Positions 16,944 to 26,824 are shown, counted from the stretch's first letter. The stretch: DNA of 55,343 nt from Akkermansia muciniphila (GCA_943333275.1 CALQSQ010000031.1:1-55343), one strand, 5' to 3'. Notes: a model not told the origin generated them from the sequence alone. Numbers and translations are program-made.

Positions 16944-18170
16944 TCACTCCACCTCCGCAGGAAGTTCCTCGGGCAGATCCCTGCCGGAAAAGCTGCCGCG
17001 CTCCCGCCAGAGCAGCGCCGACGCCAGCGCCACCAGCCCGGCACAGATCCAGGCGATGGAGCCGATGCTCATCACCTTGGTCAGTTGGTAGGCGGCAATC
17101 GGAGCGATCACCCCGCGCACTCCGGTGAGGAAACTGTGCACCGCCATGTATTCCGCGGTTTTGTCCGGGGTGGTGATTTTCGTGACCCAGAGATTCCACA
17201 CCAGATCCGCCCCCGCATTGGAAATCCCGAACAGCAGCGCCCCGATCCACAGGCCAACGACCCCGCCCCCGGTAAAGAAGGAGAGGAACCCCAGCATGAA
17301 GCCCGTGTTCAAAATGATGCGGAGCCGGAAGAAATTCATCCGATCGAACAACGGCCCCCAGACGCGGTTGAACACGAGCCGCGCCACGTTGGGAATGACG
17401 GCCGTGTAGAGCGCCACATCGTGCGCACTCAAGCCCAGGCCGTATTGGTGCGAGGCCAGGTATTCGGTGCGCAGCGGGAACATCGCCAGATTGGCCATGC
17501 CCAGCAGCATCCAGCTCACCAGCGTCCACCGGAACACGCGGTCCTCCTTCACATGGCGCAGGGCGATAAGTGGATTGCGGCTGCGGGAGGGCTCCAGTTT
17601 CACCTCGGGCATTCTTTTCACGCAGTATGCGGAGAAGATAAAACACGCCGCGTAGCAGGCCAGAATCACCGGATACCAGCCCAGATGCTGATCCAGCAGC
17701 ATGCCCGCCGCGAAGGCGAAAATAATGTTGCTGAGAATCCGCAGGAAATAATTCGCCGCAAACAGCCTCCCACGCACCTGCAGCGCGTAGTTCGCATCGT
17801 AAATGGAAACATACAGCGGGGCCACACTCGCCGCCGCCGCATAGGCCAGAATGCCGCCGACGGCGAAACATCCCAGATTGTCGATCATCCCCAGCAGACA
17901 CCCCGCCGCCGCCAGGAACGAGAAAATCATGATCCCCTTCCCCGCACTCCATCCCCGGCGCGCCGCGAACCACAACACCAGCGGGCTGATCAGCAGACCC
18001 AGGCACGTGTTCGTGAGCAGCACCCCTTTCATTTCCTGGCTGGCATGGAAATACTGGATGGCGATCACCCCCAGAAACGTCGAGTTCGCCGTCTCCGTCA
18101 CGCCCGCCGCCACGGAGCGCAGACGCTCCCATCGGAACGTGGTGCTGCTGATGGTGTCAACGTGCGTCAT
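16944..18170 (-). CDS. MFS transporter
   Basis: About 408 residues from the ATG at 18170. Around twelve hydrophobic segments are visible (for example FLGVIAIQYFH, VLLTNTCLGLLISPLVLWFAARRG, IMIFSFLAAAGCLLGMI, FFTGGGVVGLWIGALLFGISNAGADLVWNLWVTKI). A loop between helices 2 and 3 (ARRGWSAGKG) is typical of the family, and IGALLFGISNAG lies in the second half. Some family members of this phylum have lost the strict MFS signature, as here. No substrate can be assigned. The plus strand is strongly C-rich across this minus-strand gene and the following argA, irrespective of gene direction. Confidence 0.85.
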   Translation of the reverse strand: MTHVDTISSTTFRWERLRSVAAGVTETANSTFLGVIAIQYFHASQEMKGVLLTNTCLGLLISPLVLWFAARRGWSAGKGIMIFSFLAAAGCLLGMIDNLGCFAVGGILAYAAAASVAPLYVSIYDANYALQVRGRLFAANYFLRILSNIIFAFAAGMLLDQHLGWYPVILACYAACFIFSAYCVKRMPEVKLEPSRSRNPLIALRHVKEDRVFRWTLVSWMLLGMANLAMFPLRTEYLASHQYGLGLSAHDVALYTAVIPNVARLVFNRVWGPLFDRMNFFRLRIILNTGFMLGFLSFFTGGGVVGLWIGALLFGISNAGADLVWNLWVTKITTPDKTAEYMAVHSFLTGVRGVIAPIAAYQLTKVMSIGSIAWICAGLVALASALLWRERGSFSGRDLPEELPAEVE

Positions 18171-18309
18171 GGAAGGGACGTAAGGGCCGGACGGATCATG
18201 TGGGGAAAAGGCGAACCTTCCTTCAGCGCAATCCCGCCAATCCGCAATCGCTTGATTTTTCCCCACGCAAAACGATGACTCTCCCTTTTACCATCGACTC
18301 CCCACCTCC

Positions 18310-19587
18310 ATGAAATTTGACGATATCCGCGGCATCCTCCGCTACGTTCCGCAGTTCCGCGGCCAGACGTTTGTTGTGCTCGTGGAGGGCGAAGTCATTG
18401 ATTCGGACAATTTCGCCAATGTCCTCATGGACCTCGCCGTGCTCCATTCCCTGAGCATCCACGTCGTCCTCGTCTTCGGCGCCCGCCACCAGATCCAGGA
18501 ACTCGCCGCCCGCCGGGACGTCGCCCTCTCCAGCCACGACGGCCTCGGCACCACCGACGATGCCACGCTCCAGGTCTCCATCGATGCCGCCTCCCGGCTC
18601 GGCACCCACCTCATGCAGCAGTTGACCACGGTAAATCTCCAAGCCGCCGTCACCAATGCCGTCATCGCCCACCCCGCCGGCCTCATCAACGGCCAGGACC
18701 TCCGCCACACCGGCACCATCGACCGCGTGGACGAACACCTCCTCCAGGCCCTCATCGACCGCGGCCTCATCCCCCTCGTCCCCCCGCTCGGCTACGACCG
18801 CGCCGGCCGCACCGTCCGGCTCAATTCCTCCGTCCTCGCCTGCCAGATTGCCGTCGAATTAAAAGCCGCCAAACTCATCTTCGTCGTCTCCGCCGCCCTC
18901 CCCGAGGCTGACGGCCAGCGCCTCCGCCAGCTCTCCGTCGAAGAAGCCCAGGCCCTCGCCGAACAATTCGACAGCCGCTCAGAGCCCACCCTCGCCCACC
19001 CCCTCCGCATCGCCGCCCGCGCCTGCTCCCAAGGCGTCCCCCGCGCCCACTTTGTCGATGGCCGCCTCGACGAAGCCCTCCTCGGCGAACTCTTCAGCAA
19101 CGAAGGCGTCGGCACCATGATCTTTGCCGACGCCTACCAGCAGATTCGCCCCGCCCGCCGCTCAGACATCCCCGCCATCCTCTCCATGATCCAGCAGGCC
19201 GTCAGCGACCAGGAACTCGTCGCCCGCAACCGCCAGCAGATCCGCGACCGCCTCGCAGACTACTCCGTCCTCGAAGTCGATGGCAACCTCCTCGGCGTCG
19301 TCGCCGTCCACTCATGGCCGGAAGAGAAACTCGCCGAGATCGGCTGCCTCTACATCCGCAAATCCCACGAGGGCCAGGGCTACGGCGCACGCCTCGTCAG
19401 CTTCGCAGAGAAACGCGCCCGCGACCTCGCCGCCACCAGCCTCTTCGCCCTCAGCACCCAGGCCTACGACTACTTCGAAACCAAACTCGGCTACACCAAC
19501 TGGGACGTCGAAGCCCTCCCCCCCGCCCGCCGCGAACAACGCGAACGCAGCGGCCGCAACTCCCGCGTCATGGTCAAACGGCTGTAG
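18310..19587 (+). CDS. argA: Amino-acid N-acetyltransferase (N-acetylglutamate synthase)
   Basis: 425 residues. ArgA makes N-acetylglutamate from glutamate and acetyl-CoA, the first step of arginine synthesis. The N-terminal 290 residues are an amino-acid-kinase-like domain (GQTFVVLVEGEVIDSDNFANVLMDLAVLHSLSIHVVLVFGARHQIQE). The C-terminal 135 are a GNAT domain: IRPARRSDIPAILSMIQQAV, CLYIRKSHEGQGYGARLVSFAEKRA (acetyl-CoA-binding Q/RxxGxG/A) and YDYFETKLGYTNW. This bacterial ArgA architecture and length are normal. It stands alone, divergent from the MFS gene. Codon use is extremely C-ending compared with genes at either end of the window. Confidence 0.93.
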   Translation: MKFDDIRGILRYVPQFRGQTFVVLVEGEVIDSDNFANVLMDLAVLHSLSIHVVLVFGARHQIQELAARRDVALSSHDGLGTTDDATLQVSIDAASRLGTHLMQQLTTVNLQAAVTNAVIAHPAGLINGQDLRHTGTIDRVDEHLLQALIDRGLIPLVPPLGYDRAGRTVRLNSSVLACQIAVELKAAKLIFVVSAALPEADGQRLRQLSVEEAQALAEQFDSRSEPTLAHPLRIAARACSQGVPRAHFVDGRLDEALLGELFSNEGVGTMIFADAYQQIRPARRSDIPAILSMIQQAVSDQELVARNRQQIRDRLADYSVLEVDGNLLGVVAVHSWPEEKLAEIGCLYIRKSHEGQGYGARLVSFAEKRARDLAATSLFALSTQAYDYFETKLGYTNWDVEALPPARREQRERSGRNSRVMVKRL

Positions 19588-19747
19588 GTGGGAACGTTCA
19601 AGGTGTGGCACCGGCTACCGGGAGCGCCGCCTCGCAACCGGGTAAAGGATTCGAGTAAAGAGGATCATTTTGCCTCCGGCCGGGTAGCCGTTTGTCCACC
19701 ACCGGGTTGTTCGGCAGGTTGTTTTTGTTGGGGGTTATTTAGCGGTA

Positions 19748-20134
19748 TCAGCCAACCAACTGCTTCTTGAGGTGATCCACGACGGCACAGTGCTCGGCCT
19801 GCGGACTGAAGAGGATTATCTCGGCATCGACGCCAACTCTGATCGAGTGTCCAGGAGGCCAGTAAAACAGGTCTCCTCCAACAACTGTCTCCCCCGTTCC
19901 GTCGGCATAGGAAACAGTCACTTCACCCTCGATCATATATCCCCAGTGGGGAGCCTGGCATAAATCTGCTTCAAGGCCTTTGAGCAGAGGCGCAATGTCC
20001 GTTCCCTCTTTGAGCGAGAAATACTCCCCTGCGATACTTCCGTATCCGGTGGCATCGCCGAAGTTGAGCTCCTGACGAGCGATTGCGCCGGGAACGTTGA
20101 GTTTTTCTGGGATGTCGTTTTTTGCTATTTTCAT
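19748..20134 (-). CDS. Cupin domain protein
   Basis: 128 residues forming a single small beta-barrel: GSIAGEYFSLKEGTDIAPL, HWGYMIEGEVTVSYADGTGETVVGGDLFYWPPGHSIRVGVDAEIILFSP. This is the cupin motif 1 / motif 2 arrangement, although the classical HxH is reduced to a single H (HWGY), so metal binding is uncertain. A binding or enzymatic role cannot be assigned. Monocistronic, with no clear partner; the 160 bases between argA and this gene contain nothing I recognise. Confidence 0.75.
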   Translation of the reverse strand: MKIAKNDIPEKLNVPGAIARQELNFGDATGYGSIAGEYFSLKEGTDIAPLLKGLEADLCQAPHWGYMIEGEVTVSYADGTGETVVGGDLFYWPPGHSIRVGVDAEIILFSPQAEHCAVVDHLKKQLVG

Positions 20135-20537
20135 GTTTTTTGTGGGATGAACGGCGGTGTGGCGTTTCTTGTATTATTTCCGAACAGGGTTATTTCGTGT
20201 CCACCCAGGACGCTATGCGGGTTTTGGGTCTGGGCGCTGTGCTACAGGTTGGGGTGGGCATTTGTGCGAGAGCGTGAAGAAAGCGCTGGCGCATAGTGTC
20301 CGAAATGGGGGGGCAAGTCAAAGACAACAGAAGTTTCGTTCGGGTGGGCGGCGGTTTCCCTTCGCTCAAAACCAGATTTCCTCCGCTCAGCGGCCAATTT
20401 CCCCGGTTTTGCCTTATCCCCCATCTAGAGGAGCCCCTCCCCCCCCTCCCTCCTTCCTTCGCGCCAGATCATGTTCCCAAAACCGGACCACCCGCCGCCC
20501 GCTCCCCCTCCGGTGGCATGATGGATGCGTAAGGACC
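20135..20537. other. Intergenic stretch, no gene seen
   Basis: About 400 bases between the cupin start and the end of the EEP phosphodiesterase gene. It holds pyrimidine-rich low-complexity sequence around 20426-20460 (runs of c with t) but no convincing gene, terminator or RNA. The frames that are open here extend antisense into the neighbouring gene. Confidence 0.5.
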
Positions 20538-21551
20538 TCAGCCGGGGCCGACGGGAAGGATCGCCCCGGCGGACTGGGCCCATTTCATGAGCAGGACCTG
20601 GGCGCGGTGGTCGGATCCGAGGTCGGGGCCGATTTCCCGCTGTTCGAAAAAGAGGGGCGGGGTGCAGAGGGCTTGGTCGAGGGGGAGGGTGAGGGGGGTG
20701 GGGAGATTCCAGGTGGGGCGCCAGACGGGCCGGGGGGTGCGGAAGTCCAGGGGGCTTTGTGTGCGCAGGAGATTGAGGGCGGGGGACCAGGGGGTGGCGT
20801 TGAAATCTCCCAGGACCACGGCGGGGAGTTCCGGCTGGGTGGTGACGAGGGTTGCGATGCGGGCCATTTCCTCGAGCAGCACGCGGTGGGTGTCCCGGCT
20901 GCGCGGGGGCAGCGGATGGGTGCCGATGAGGCGGACGGCGCGGTCCCCGCTGTGCACGATGGCGGTGATGACGGGCATGCCTTCCTCGACGAGGGGCTTG
21001 ATCTGGTAATGGCTGAGCGGCAGGCGGCTGTAGAGGGCGATGCCGAAGTTGTCGTCCTGGGCTTCGGCGGTGCCGTAGGGATGGGTCCGGCGGAGGGGTT
21101 GCAGGGCGGTGGCCCAGGCATCGTTGATTTCCATGAGCAGGATGACATCGGCATCGGCCTGCTGGAGGTAGGCCAGGGTCTCGGGGTAGCGGGTGTTGCT
21201 GGTGTAGACGTTGAAAGAGACGATCCGGAGGCCGGGGTGGGAATCGGCCAGGGTATTTCCCGGCAGTGGAAAGGAAGTTTGCCAAAGCGGCCAGACGTTG
21301 ACTGCCAGACTGAGCGCCGCGAATCCCACCAGCCACCATCGCCGCCGCCAGGCCAGCACGACGAGCGCAACCAGGCAGGCGATGGCTCCTTGGAGGCGAA
21401 AGTGATCGAACAGGGCGAGGAACCAGTGCCAGTCGCGAAAGCATCCCACCCAGGTGCCGGCCAATCCCAGGACCAGCAGGATATCCAACAGGCCGCCGAG
21501 CCGGAAACTGAAGCTGAGGAATTTGCGGGGATCGTTGGTGGTGACGTTCAT
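20538..21551 (-). CDS. Membrane-anchored endonuclease/exonuclease/phosphatase family protein
   Basis: About 337 residues from the ATG at 21551. Three hydrophobic segments (LLDILLVLGLAGTWVGC, LQGAIACLVALVVLAW, WLVGFAALSLAVNVWPLW) are followed by an EEP fold: LRIVSFNVYTSNTRY, ADVILLMEIND (catalytic Glu), RLIGTHPLPPRSRDTHR, AVVLGDFNATPWS (GDFN) and the final GSDHRAQV (SDH). The arrangement of an N-terminal membrane region and an external EEP domain is like YafD and related proteins. It may cleave phosphodiesters of nucleic acids or lipids; the target is unknown. It is divergent from the LTD/CotH surface protein gene. Confidence 0.88.
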   Translation of the reverse strand: MNVTTNDPRKFLSFSFRLGGLLDILLVLGLAGTWVGCFRDWHWFLALFDHFRLQGAIACLVALVVLAWRRRWWLVGFAALSLAVNVWPLWQTSFPLPGNTLADSHPGLRIVSFNVYTSNTRYPETLAYLQQADADVILLMEINDAWATALQPLRRTHPYGTAEAQDDNFGIALYSRLPLSHYQIKPLVEEGMPVITAIVHSGDRAVRLIGTHPLPPRSRDTHRVLLEEMARIATLVTTQPELPAVVLGDFNATPWSPALNLLRTQSPLDFRTPRPVWRPTWNLPTPLTLPLDQALCTPPLFFEQREIGPDLGSDHRAQVLLMKWAQSAGAILPVGPG

Positions 21552-21925
21552 GGGGCAGGCGCAGACTGCGGGGAGAGTCCGGCGTGCGAGGGAGAAGGCA
21601 AGTGAATCCGCGGGGAGGATGAGGTGCTGAGCTGCAGGTGGGGCGAGGCTGCGCCCGAGCCGATCGTGATGGGGTGCTTGGGAGAACGGAGGCAACGTTT
21701 CCTTGCGACGTGCGGCCCGCGCTGGACTGCGCGGGGTAGGCGCTGGCTGAATCCTTGGATGCTGAGTGACGAATGGCTCGGGCGCAGCCTGGCCCCACCT
21801 GGGCGGCCTCGCCCCACTAGGAGGGCAGGATTCCGGCGGACGCCTTGGTTGCGGGGATTTGGTGCTTGTTGGTTGGCGGGAAATCTGTTGGAATGGTAGC
21901 CGTCCTCCCTCCCCCCCCCCACCCT
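21552..21925. other. Divergent intergenic region with a 10-C tract
   Basis: About 370 bases between two divergent genes. It must hold both promoters, but I cannot mark them reliably. A run of exactly ten C (21911-21920) ends five bases before the ATG of the LTD/CotH gene, in the place of a ribosome binding site, within a longer pyrimidine-rich block. Confidence 0.5.
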
Positions 21926-24900
21926 ATGTTTTTAAATCTGGCTGAACCGAACTGTGCACCGCGACGGAAATGTCTTTGGGGATGGGGCTGGATGGTGGGG
22001 GTGCTGTTGGGATCGGTCGGAGGAGTTGAGGCGGCTCCGGGATATTTCACGAACGGCGGCGGGGGAACGACGGCGGATCGGTTTGATAACTCCCAGGGGG
22101 CGCGGGTGATTCATTCCACAAACCAGCACAATGGGGCGGGGAATTCGGATGTGCGGCAGATCTTCGGCCTGGCCAGCAGCGGGACGTGGGTGGAGCCGGG
22201 AACGTCGATTTTTATGGATGGACCGGGCGCGGGGTATGTGGATACGGTGGATTTCCAAACACCGACGGCCGTCGATCTTTCGCGCATTGAAATTCGCCTG
22301 TCGCAGGATGGTGCCAATCCGCAGCGAGGCTGTTCCGCGTTCCGGTTGCTGGGGAGTGCGGATGGGATCAATTTTGTAAGTCTTTCCCAGGGCAACATTC
22401 CGCAGGGCATGACGGGGAATTTGAATGTGCCGCTGACGATTCAGGATTCCGCGCTGACGAATGCGACAGGTAAGCGGGCCTTCCGGCTGGAGCTGACGCG
22501 ACTGACGGCGGCTGGCCCCAGAGTCCTGGAGGTGGATGGCACGGGCGTTGTCTCTGCAGTGCCTGCAGGAATGTTTCTGGACCGCCTGGCCTTCAATGCC
22601 GCCACGAATACTTACACGGGGCGGGGAGCGGCGGGTCGCGATGACGAGGGTCCCGGGCTGGCAACCGGCTTCAGCGTGAGCAGTGTGGTGCTGGGCACGG
22701 ACACGGTGGAGGATGCCTTCGGAAACAAGAATGGCGCGGTGGAGCCGGAAAGTTTTATTTTCGGCGACGGAGGCGAGCAGGACAATGGCGATCAGATCGT
22801 GGGCAATGGCGGGGAGACGGTGGATTTCATCCAATGGCACACCAGCACGCCGCTGAATCTGGCGGGCTACAGGATCAATCTCTCAGGCGATGGGGCTTCC
22901 TCCGCGCGCGATACAGAAATGGTGCAATTTCTGGTGGAGGGGAAGGTGGTGGATTGTTTCGACAACAATGGATTCGATGGCGTGGTGACGCGGACGTTTC
23001 CCGACGGGGTGGTGACGGGGGATGATTTCCGCATTGAATTCACACGCACAACGTCCCTGGGTGGCCGCCTCTTTGATGTCGATGCGATCACGGGTCCGCT
23101 TGTGAACTACACCGGGGAGGTGGTCATCAATGAAGTGTGCGCCGAGAATCACGGGTCGCTGCAGGATGAGGATGGAAGCACGCCCGACTGGGTGGAACTC
23201 TATAACAACAGCAGCACGCCTGCGGATCTGAGTGGCTGGGGGCTGAGTGATGTCGCTGGGATCCCTTTGAAATGGACGTTTCCAGCGGGGACCGTGCTGG
23301 CGGGGCGGAGTTTCCTGGTTGTGTTTCTGTCGGATAAAAATCGCACGGTCCCCGGGTCGCCGTTTCACACGAACTTTCAATTGAAGGCGGCGGGCGAGGC
23401 GTTGTTTCTGACGAAGGCAAATCTGACGACAGCCGATTCGATGGCCGCCGTGCCGCTGGGCGCAGACATCACGCGTGGGAGATTTCCCAATGGCACGGGC
23501 GCGTGGAAATTTTTCCAAATCCCCTCACCGGGCAAAACAAACTCGCTCTTTCCCGCCTGGGAGAGCATCATTTACACCAAGCCGCAATTTTCCATTCCCG
23601 GAGGTTACTATCCGCCCGATCAGGTCCTGCTGCTGAGCACGAATGAGCCGGGAGTGACGGTCCGCTACACGCTTGATGGCTCCGATCCGGTGGAAACATC
23701 GCCCGTTTACAGCACGCCGCTGCCACTGACGACCAAAGCCGGCCAGCCGAATGTGCTCTCGATGATCCAGGGAACCGCCACCGTGAACGTCCACACGGAT
23801 GGATGGAAACCGCCCGTTGGAGAAGTGCGCAAAGCCACGATCGTCAGATCCCGTGCCTTCCGCACCGGAGCACCTCCCGGGCCGATTGGGACGAACACTT
23901 ATTTCATCGGCGCGGATGGTCCGCGCCCCGATGCATTGCCGACGCTGGCGGTCAACAGCGGGCCCACCGGAATGTTCGATTACGTGCAGGGAATCTACAT
24001 GCTGGGGAAAATTTTCGATGACTTCGTCGCCGCCTACCCCAACGAACCGCTGACCGGTCACACACCGGCCAATTACACGCAGCGCGGCTCCACCTGGGAA
24101 CGTGGGGCGAACGTGGAATGGTTCGAGTCATGGCCGGTCGCCGGCCCGGGGGATGCACTATCCGGCAAACGCGCTTGGAGCGAACCCATCCTGCTCGACA
24201 TCCAGGGTCAGTCCACGCGATCCTTCCGCCAGAAGAGTTTTGGCATCGATGCGCAGGGGTCGGCGGGCACGGATAACAGCATTGGCTATGCGGTATTTCC
24301 CGGCCTGAAACGCCGCGGCAATGGCAAGCCGCTGGAGGATTTCCGGCACCTGCGGTTGCGAAATTTCGGCAACGACTGGGACTATGCAATGATGCGGGAT
24401 TCGTTTGCCTCTCGCCTGTGCGGGGATGTGGGCATTGATGTGATGAGCTCGCGGCCCGCGTCGGTTTACCTAGATGGCGAGTATTGGGGCATTCTCGAGG
24501 TCCGGGAAAATCAGGACGGTCGTTATCTGCAGGCGCATTATGATTTCAACGATGACGATGCCGTGATCCTCTACGGACAGGGCGCGCTGGAGCGTGGGGT
24601 GCCCGGGGATGAGCAGCCGTATCTGGACCTGCTAAATTATTGCGCCACGCACAACCTGGCGAACCAGGCGGACTACGATTTTGTGGCGGCGCGGGTCGAT
24701 GTGTCCTCGTGTCTGAAATATTTCGCGAGCGAAATCTATCTGGCCAACGCGGACTGGCCGCAAAACAACATCCGCGTCTGGCGTCGGAGACTGGCGGTGA
24801 ATGATCCGCTGGAATCCAGGGGCCGCGATGGCAAATGGCGCTGGTTCCTCTTCGATGTGGACCTTGGCACGGGCCATCCGTGGAGCGCTGGCTATACGGA

Positions 24901-25744
24901 GAACACTCTGCAGGTGGCGCTGGCTCCCAATGGCCGCCCCAGCGTGCCGCAGACGTGGGGAACGCAAATATTGCGCTCCCTGCTGCAGAACCCGGCGGCG
25001 CTCGCGGAGTTCGTGCAATCGGCGGCCACGCTTCTCAATTCGAGGTTCCAAGCCACCACCTCCGTGGCCCTCGTGAATCAGATGGAGGCTGAACTGCTGC
25101 CCGGCATTGATGAACACCAGCGCCGCTGGCAGCCGGCGTTTGGCAGCGTGGCGGGCTGGCAAAATCAGGTGAATGTCATCCGCACATTTGCCCAGCAGCG
25201 CGAGGCAATCGTCCGGCAGCATTTCATATCCCAATTCGCCCTGACGCAGGCACCGCTTACCTTGAATGTGGACAATGGTGCTTCCGCACGCGGCAGCATT
25301 CGCGTCATGGATTTGGAATTCGGGGCAGGTGTTCCGGGAGCGGGATCGCCGACGTTTCCATGGACGGCATCGTGGTTCACCGGATCGCCCCTGCGGGTGG
25401 AAGCGGTGCCCAAACCCGGCTGGATCTTTGCCGGATGGACGGGCCTGCCCGATACGACACCCCAAGCGACTCTTACCCTCGCAGGAGCGACCGAAATCAC
25501 CGCGCATTTCATCGCGGAACTTCCCGTCATCACGAGTGTCTCCGTGCTCCCGGGCAACACCCACCTGCGGGCGGAATTCAGTGGCACACCCTCCGCGCCT
25601 TACCAAGTGCAGAGCTCCACGGATCTCTCGCAATGGGAGAACGCTGGCACCTTCACCACGGCGTCCGATGGCACGGGAAATGTGGAGGTGCCAGTAGCTC
25701 CAGGGGTGACGAAACTCTTCCTGCGCGCGATGGCCGCACCGTAG
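21926..25744 (+). CDS. Large secreted lamin-tail / CotH kinase-like surface protein
   Basis: About 1272 residues from the ATG at 21926, which starts a signal peptide (WGWMVGVLLGSVGGVEAAPG). Order: two beta-sandwich, discoidin-like regions (about 30-170 and 210-390); a lamin-tail domain (VVINEVCAENHGSLQDEDGSTPDWVELYN, SGWGLSD); a chitobiase C-terminal-like domain (VTVRYTLDGSDPVETSPVYS); a CotH kinase-like domain (FRHLRLRNFGNDWDYAMMRDSF, SRPASVYLDGEYWGILEVREN, WFLFDVDLGTGHPW); an InlB-type repeat (GWIFAGWTG, ITAHF); and a final beta domain. LTD-CotH proteins are common in Verrucomicrobia and Planctomycetes and are thought to be surface or matrix proteins. Whether the kinase-like domain phosphorylates anything here is unknown. 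Confidence 0.9.
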   Translation: MFLNLAEPNCAPRRKCLWGWGWMVGVLLGSVGGVEAAPGYFTNGGGGTTADRFDNSQGARVIHSTNQHNGAGNSDVRQIFGLASSGTWVEPGTSIFMDGPGAGYVDTVDFQTPTAVDLSRIEIRLSQDGANPQRGCSAFRLLGSADGINFVSLSQGNIPQGMTGNLNVPLTIQDSALTNATGKRAFRLELTRLTAAGPRVLEVDGTGVVSAVPAGMFLDRLAFNAATNTYTGRGAAGRDDEGPGLATGFSVSSVVLGTDTVEDAFGNKNGAVEPESFIFGDGGEQDNGDQIVGNGGETVDFIQWHTSTPLNLAGYRINLSGDGASSARDTEMVQFLVEGKVVDCFDNNGFDGVVTRTFPDGVVTGDDFRIEFTRTTSLGGRLFDVDAITGPLVNYTGEVVINEVCAENHGSLQDEDGSTPDWVELYNNSSTPADLSGWGLSDVAGIPLKWTFPAGTVLAGRSFLVVFLSDKNRTVPGSPFHTNFQLKAAGEALFLTKANLTTADSMAAVPLGADITRGRFPNGTGAWKFFQIPSPGKTNSLFPAWESIIYTKPQFSIPGGYYPPDQVLLLSTNEPGVTVRYTLDGSDPVETSPVYSTPLPLTTKAGQPNVLSMIQGTATVNVHTDGWKPPVGEVRKATIVRSRAFRTGAPPGPIGTNTYFIGADGPRPDALPTLAVNSGPTGMFDYVQGIYMLGKIFDDFVAAYPNEPLTGHTPANYTQRGSTWERGANVEWFESWPVAGPGDALSGKRAWSEPILLDIQGQSTRSFRQKSFGIDAQGSAGTDNSIGYAVFPGLKRRGNGKPLEDFRHLRLRNFGNDWDYAMMRDSFASRLCGDVGIDVMSSRPASVYLDGEYWGILEVRENQDGRYLQAHYDFNDDDAVILYGQGALERGVPGDEQPYLDLLNYCATHNLANQADYDFVAARVDVSSCLKYFASEIYLANADWPQNNIRVWRRRLAVNDPLESRGRDGKWRWFLFDVDLGTGHPWSAGYTENTLQVALAPNGRPSVPQTWGTQILRSLLQNPAALAEFVQSAATLLNSRFQATTSVALVNQMEAELLPGIDEHQRRWQPAFGSVAGWQNQVNVIRTFAQQREAIVRQHFISQFALTQAPLTLNVDNGASARGSIRVMDLEFGAGVPGAGSPTFPWTASWFTGSPLRVEAVPKPGWIFAGWTGLPDTTPQATLTLAGATEITAHFIAELPVITSVSVLPGNTHLRAEFSGTPSAPYQVQSSTDLSQWENAGTFTTASDGTGNVEVPVAPGVTKLFLRAMAAP

Positions 25745-25754
25745 CCTGAGGAAA

Positions 25755-26795
25755 TCAAAGGTCCTTCACACATCGAAAACCGGTGTGGTTGGCGCTGGTG
25801 TCGGGCGTGGTCCATTGGCGGGCGGCGGGGCGGTAGCCTCCGCAATAGCAATCATTGCAGAGCCAGGATCCGCCGCGGATCACCTTGCAGGGCATGCCGC
25901 CGCCGCGGACGTTATCAGGCACGGAATGCGAGCCGGGCGGATTGAATTCCGGGGAATGGCTGTAGTAGTCCGGCGCAAACCAATCGGCCACCCACTCCCA
26001 GACGTTGCCGCTCACTTCATAGAGACCATAGCCATTGGCGGCGTAGGTTTTGACAGGAGCAAGACCATGAAAGCCATCCTCGGCGGAGTCACGATTGGGG
26101 AAATCGCCCTGCCAGATGTTGCACTGCCATTTTCCGCCGGGCTTCATTTCCGAACCCCAGACATAAGCCTGCTGTTCAAGCCCTCCACGTGCGGCGTATT
26201 CCCACTCCGCTTCGGTGGGCAGACGTTTCCCGGCCCATTTTGCATAAGCCGCAGCGTCCTCCCAGCAGACGCAGACGACAGGGAAATTGGGTTTGTCCGC
26301 AACGGAAGTTCCCGCCCCCTCCGGATGCTTCCAGTTCGCCCCCACCTTGTATTCCCACCATTGAAATTCCGCCTCGCCCGTGAACGTCTGCACCGGCTCG
26401 GTGGTGCCGGTGAAATGGTTGGCTCCCGGCTTGAGCAAGGCTGGATCCGCCCCGGGGAAATCCGCCGCAGACGGCTGACGTTCCGCCATCGTCTGGTAAT
26501 GCGTGGCATCAACGAAGGCTTGGAATTGCTGGTTCGTGACCTCGGTCTCATCCATGTAAAAGGCATTGAGCGACACCTTGTGAATCGGCCCATCGTGTGG
26601 TCGCGCCTCATCATTTTCACCCATCAAAAAGGAACCTGCGGGAATCAGGACCATGCCCGCAGGCGGTGGTCCCGCGGGTTTCGGTACTTGTGCCGACGGT
26701 GCCGATGATTCGTTTTTCAAGGCACGCTCCGGTTTGTTGCAGCCGGGCAGAACTATGATTTGCAGGAGGAGGAAGGATGGAACGAAGGCGCGCAT
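25755..26795 (-). CDS. Formylglycine-generating enzyme family lipoprotein
   Basis: About 346 residues from the ATG at 26795. A lipobox (IIVLPGC) puts it on a membrane as a lipoprotein. The FGE-sulfatase fold follows: MVLIPAGSFLMGENDEARPHDGPIHKVSLNAFYMDETEVTNQQF, LPTEAEWEYAARGG, NGYGLYEVSGNVWEWVADWF and VIRGGSWLCNDCYCGGYRPAAR, ending GFRCVKDL. The two cysteines in SWLCNDCYC align with the catalytic pair of human FGE (Cys336/Cys341), so it could oxidise a sulfatase cysteine to formylglycine. It is the last gene of a leftward run after two beta-propeller genes, with a sulfatase gene diverging from that run. Genes end 10 bases from the convergent LTD/CotH gene. Confidence 0.9.
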   Translation of the reverse strand: MRAFVPSFLLLQIIVLPGCNKPERALKNESSAPSAQVPKPAGPPPAGMVLIPAGSFLMGENDEARPHDGPIHKVSLNAFYMDETEVTNQQFQAFVDATHYQTMAERQPSAADFPGADPALLKPGANHFTGTTEPVQTFTGEAEFQWWEYKVGANWKHPEGAGTSVADKPNFPVVCVCWEDAAAYAKWAGKRLPTEAEWEYAARGGLEQQAYVWGSEMKPGGKWQCNIWQGDFPNRDSAEDGFHGLAPVKTYAANGYGLYEVSGNVWEWVADWFAPDYYSHSPEFNPPGSHSVPDNVRGGGMPCKVIRGGSWLCNDCYCGGYRPAARQWTTPDTSANHTGFRCVKDL

Positions 26796-26824
26796 TGGAT
26801 GAGGGGGTTGGGTAGTATAGAAAT

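Noticed and set aside
20157..21605. Plus-strand open frame of 482 codons
   Set aside because: Antisense to the EEP phosphodiesterase gene, which has all catalytic motifs.
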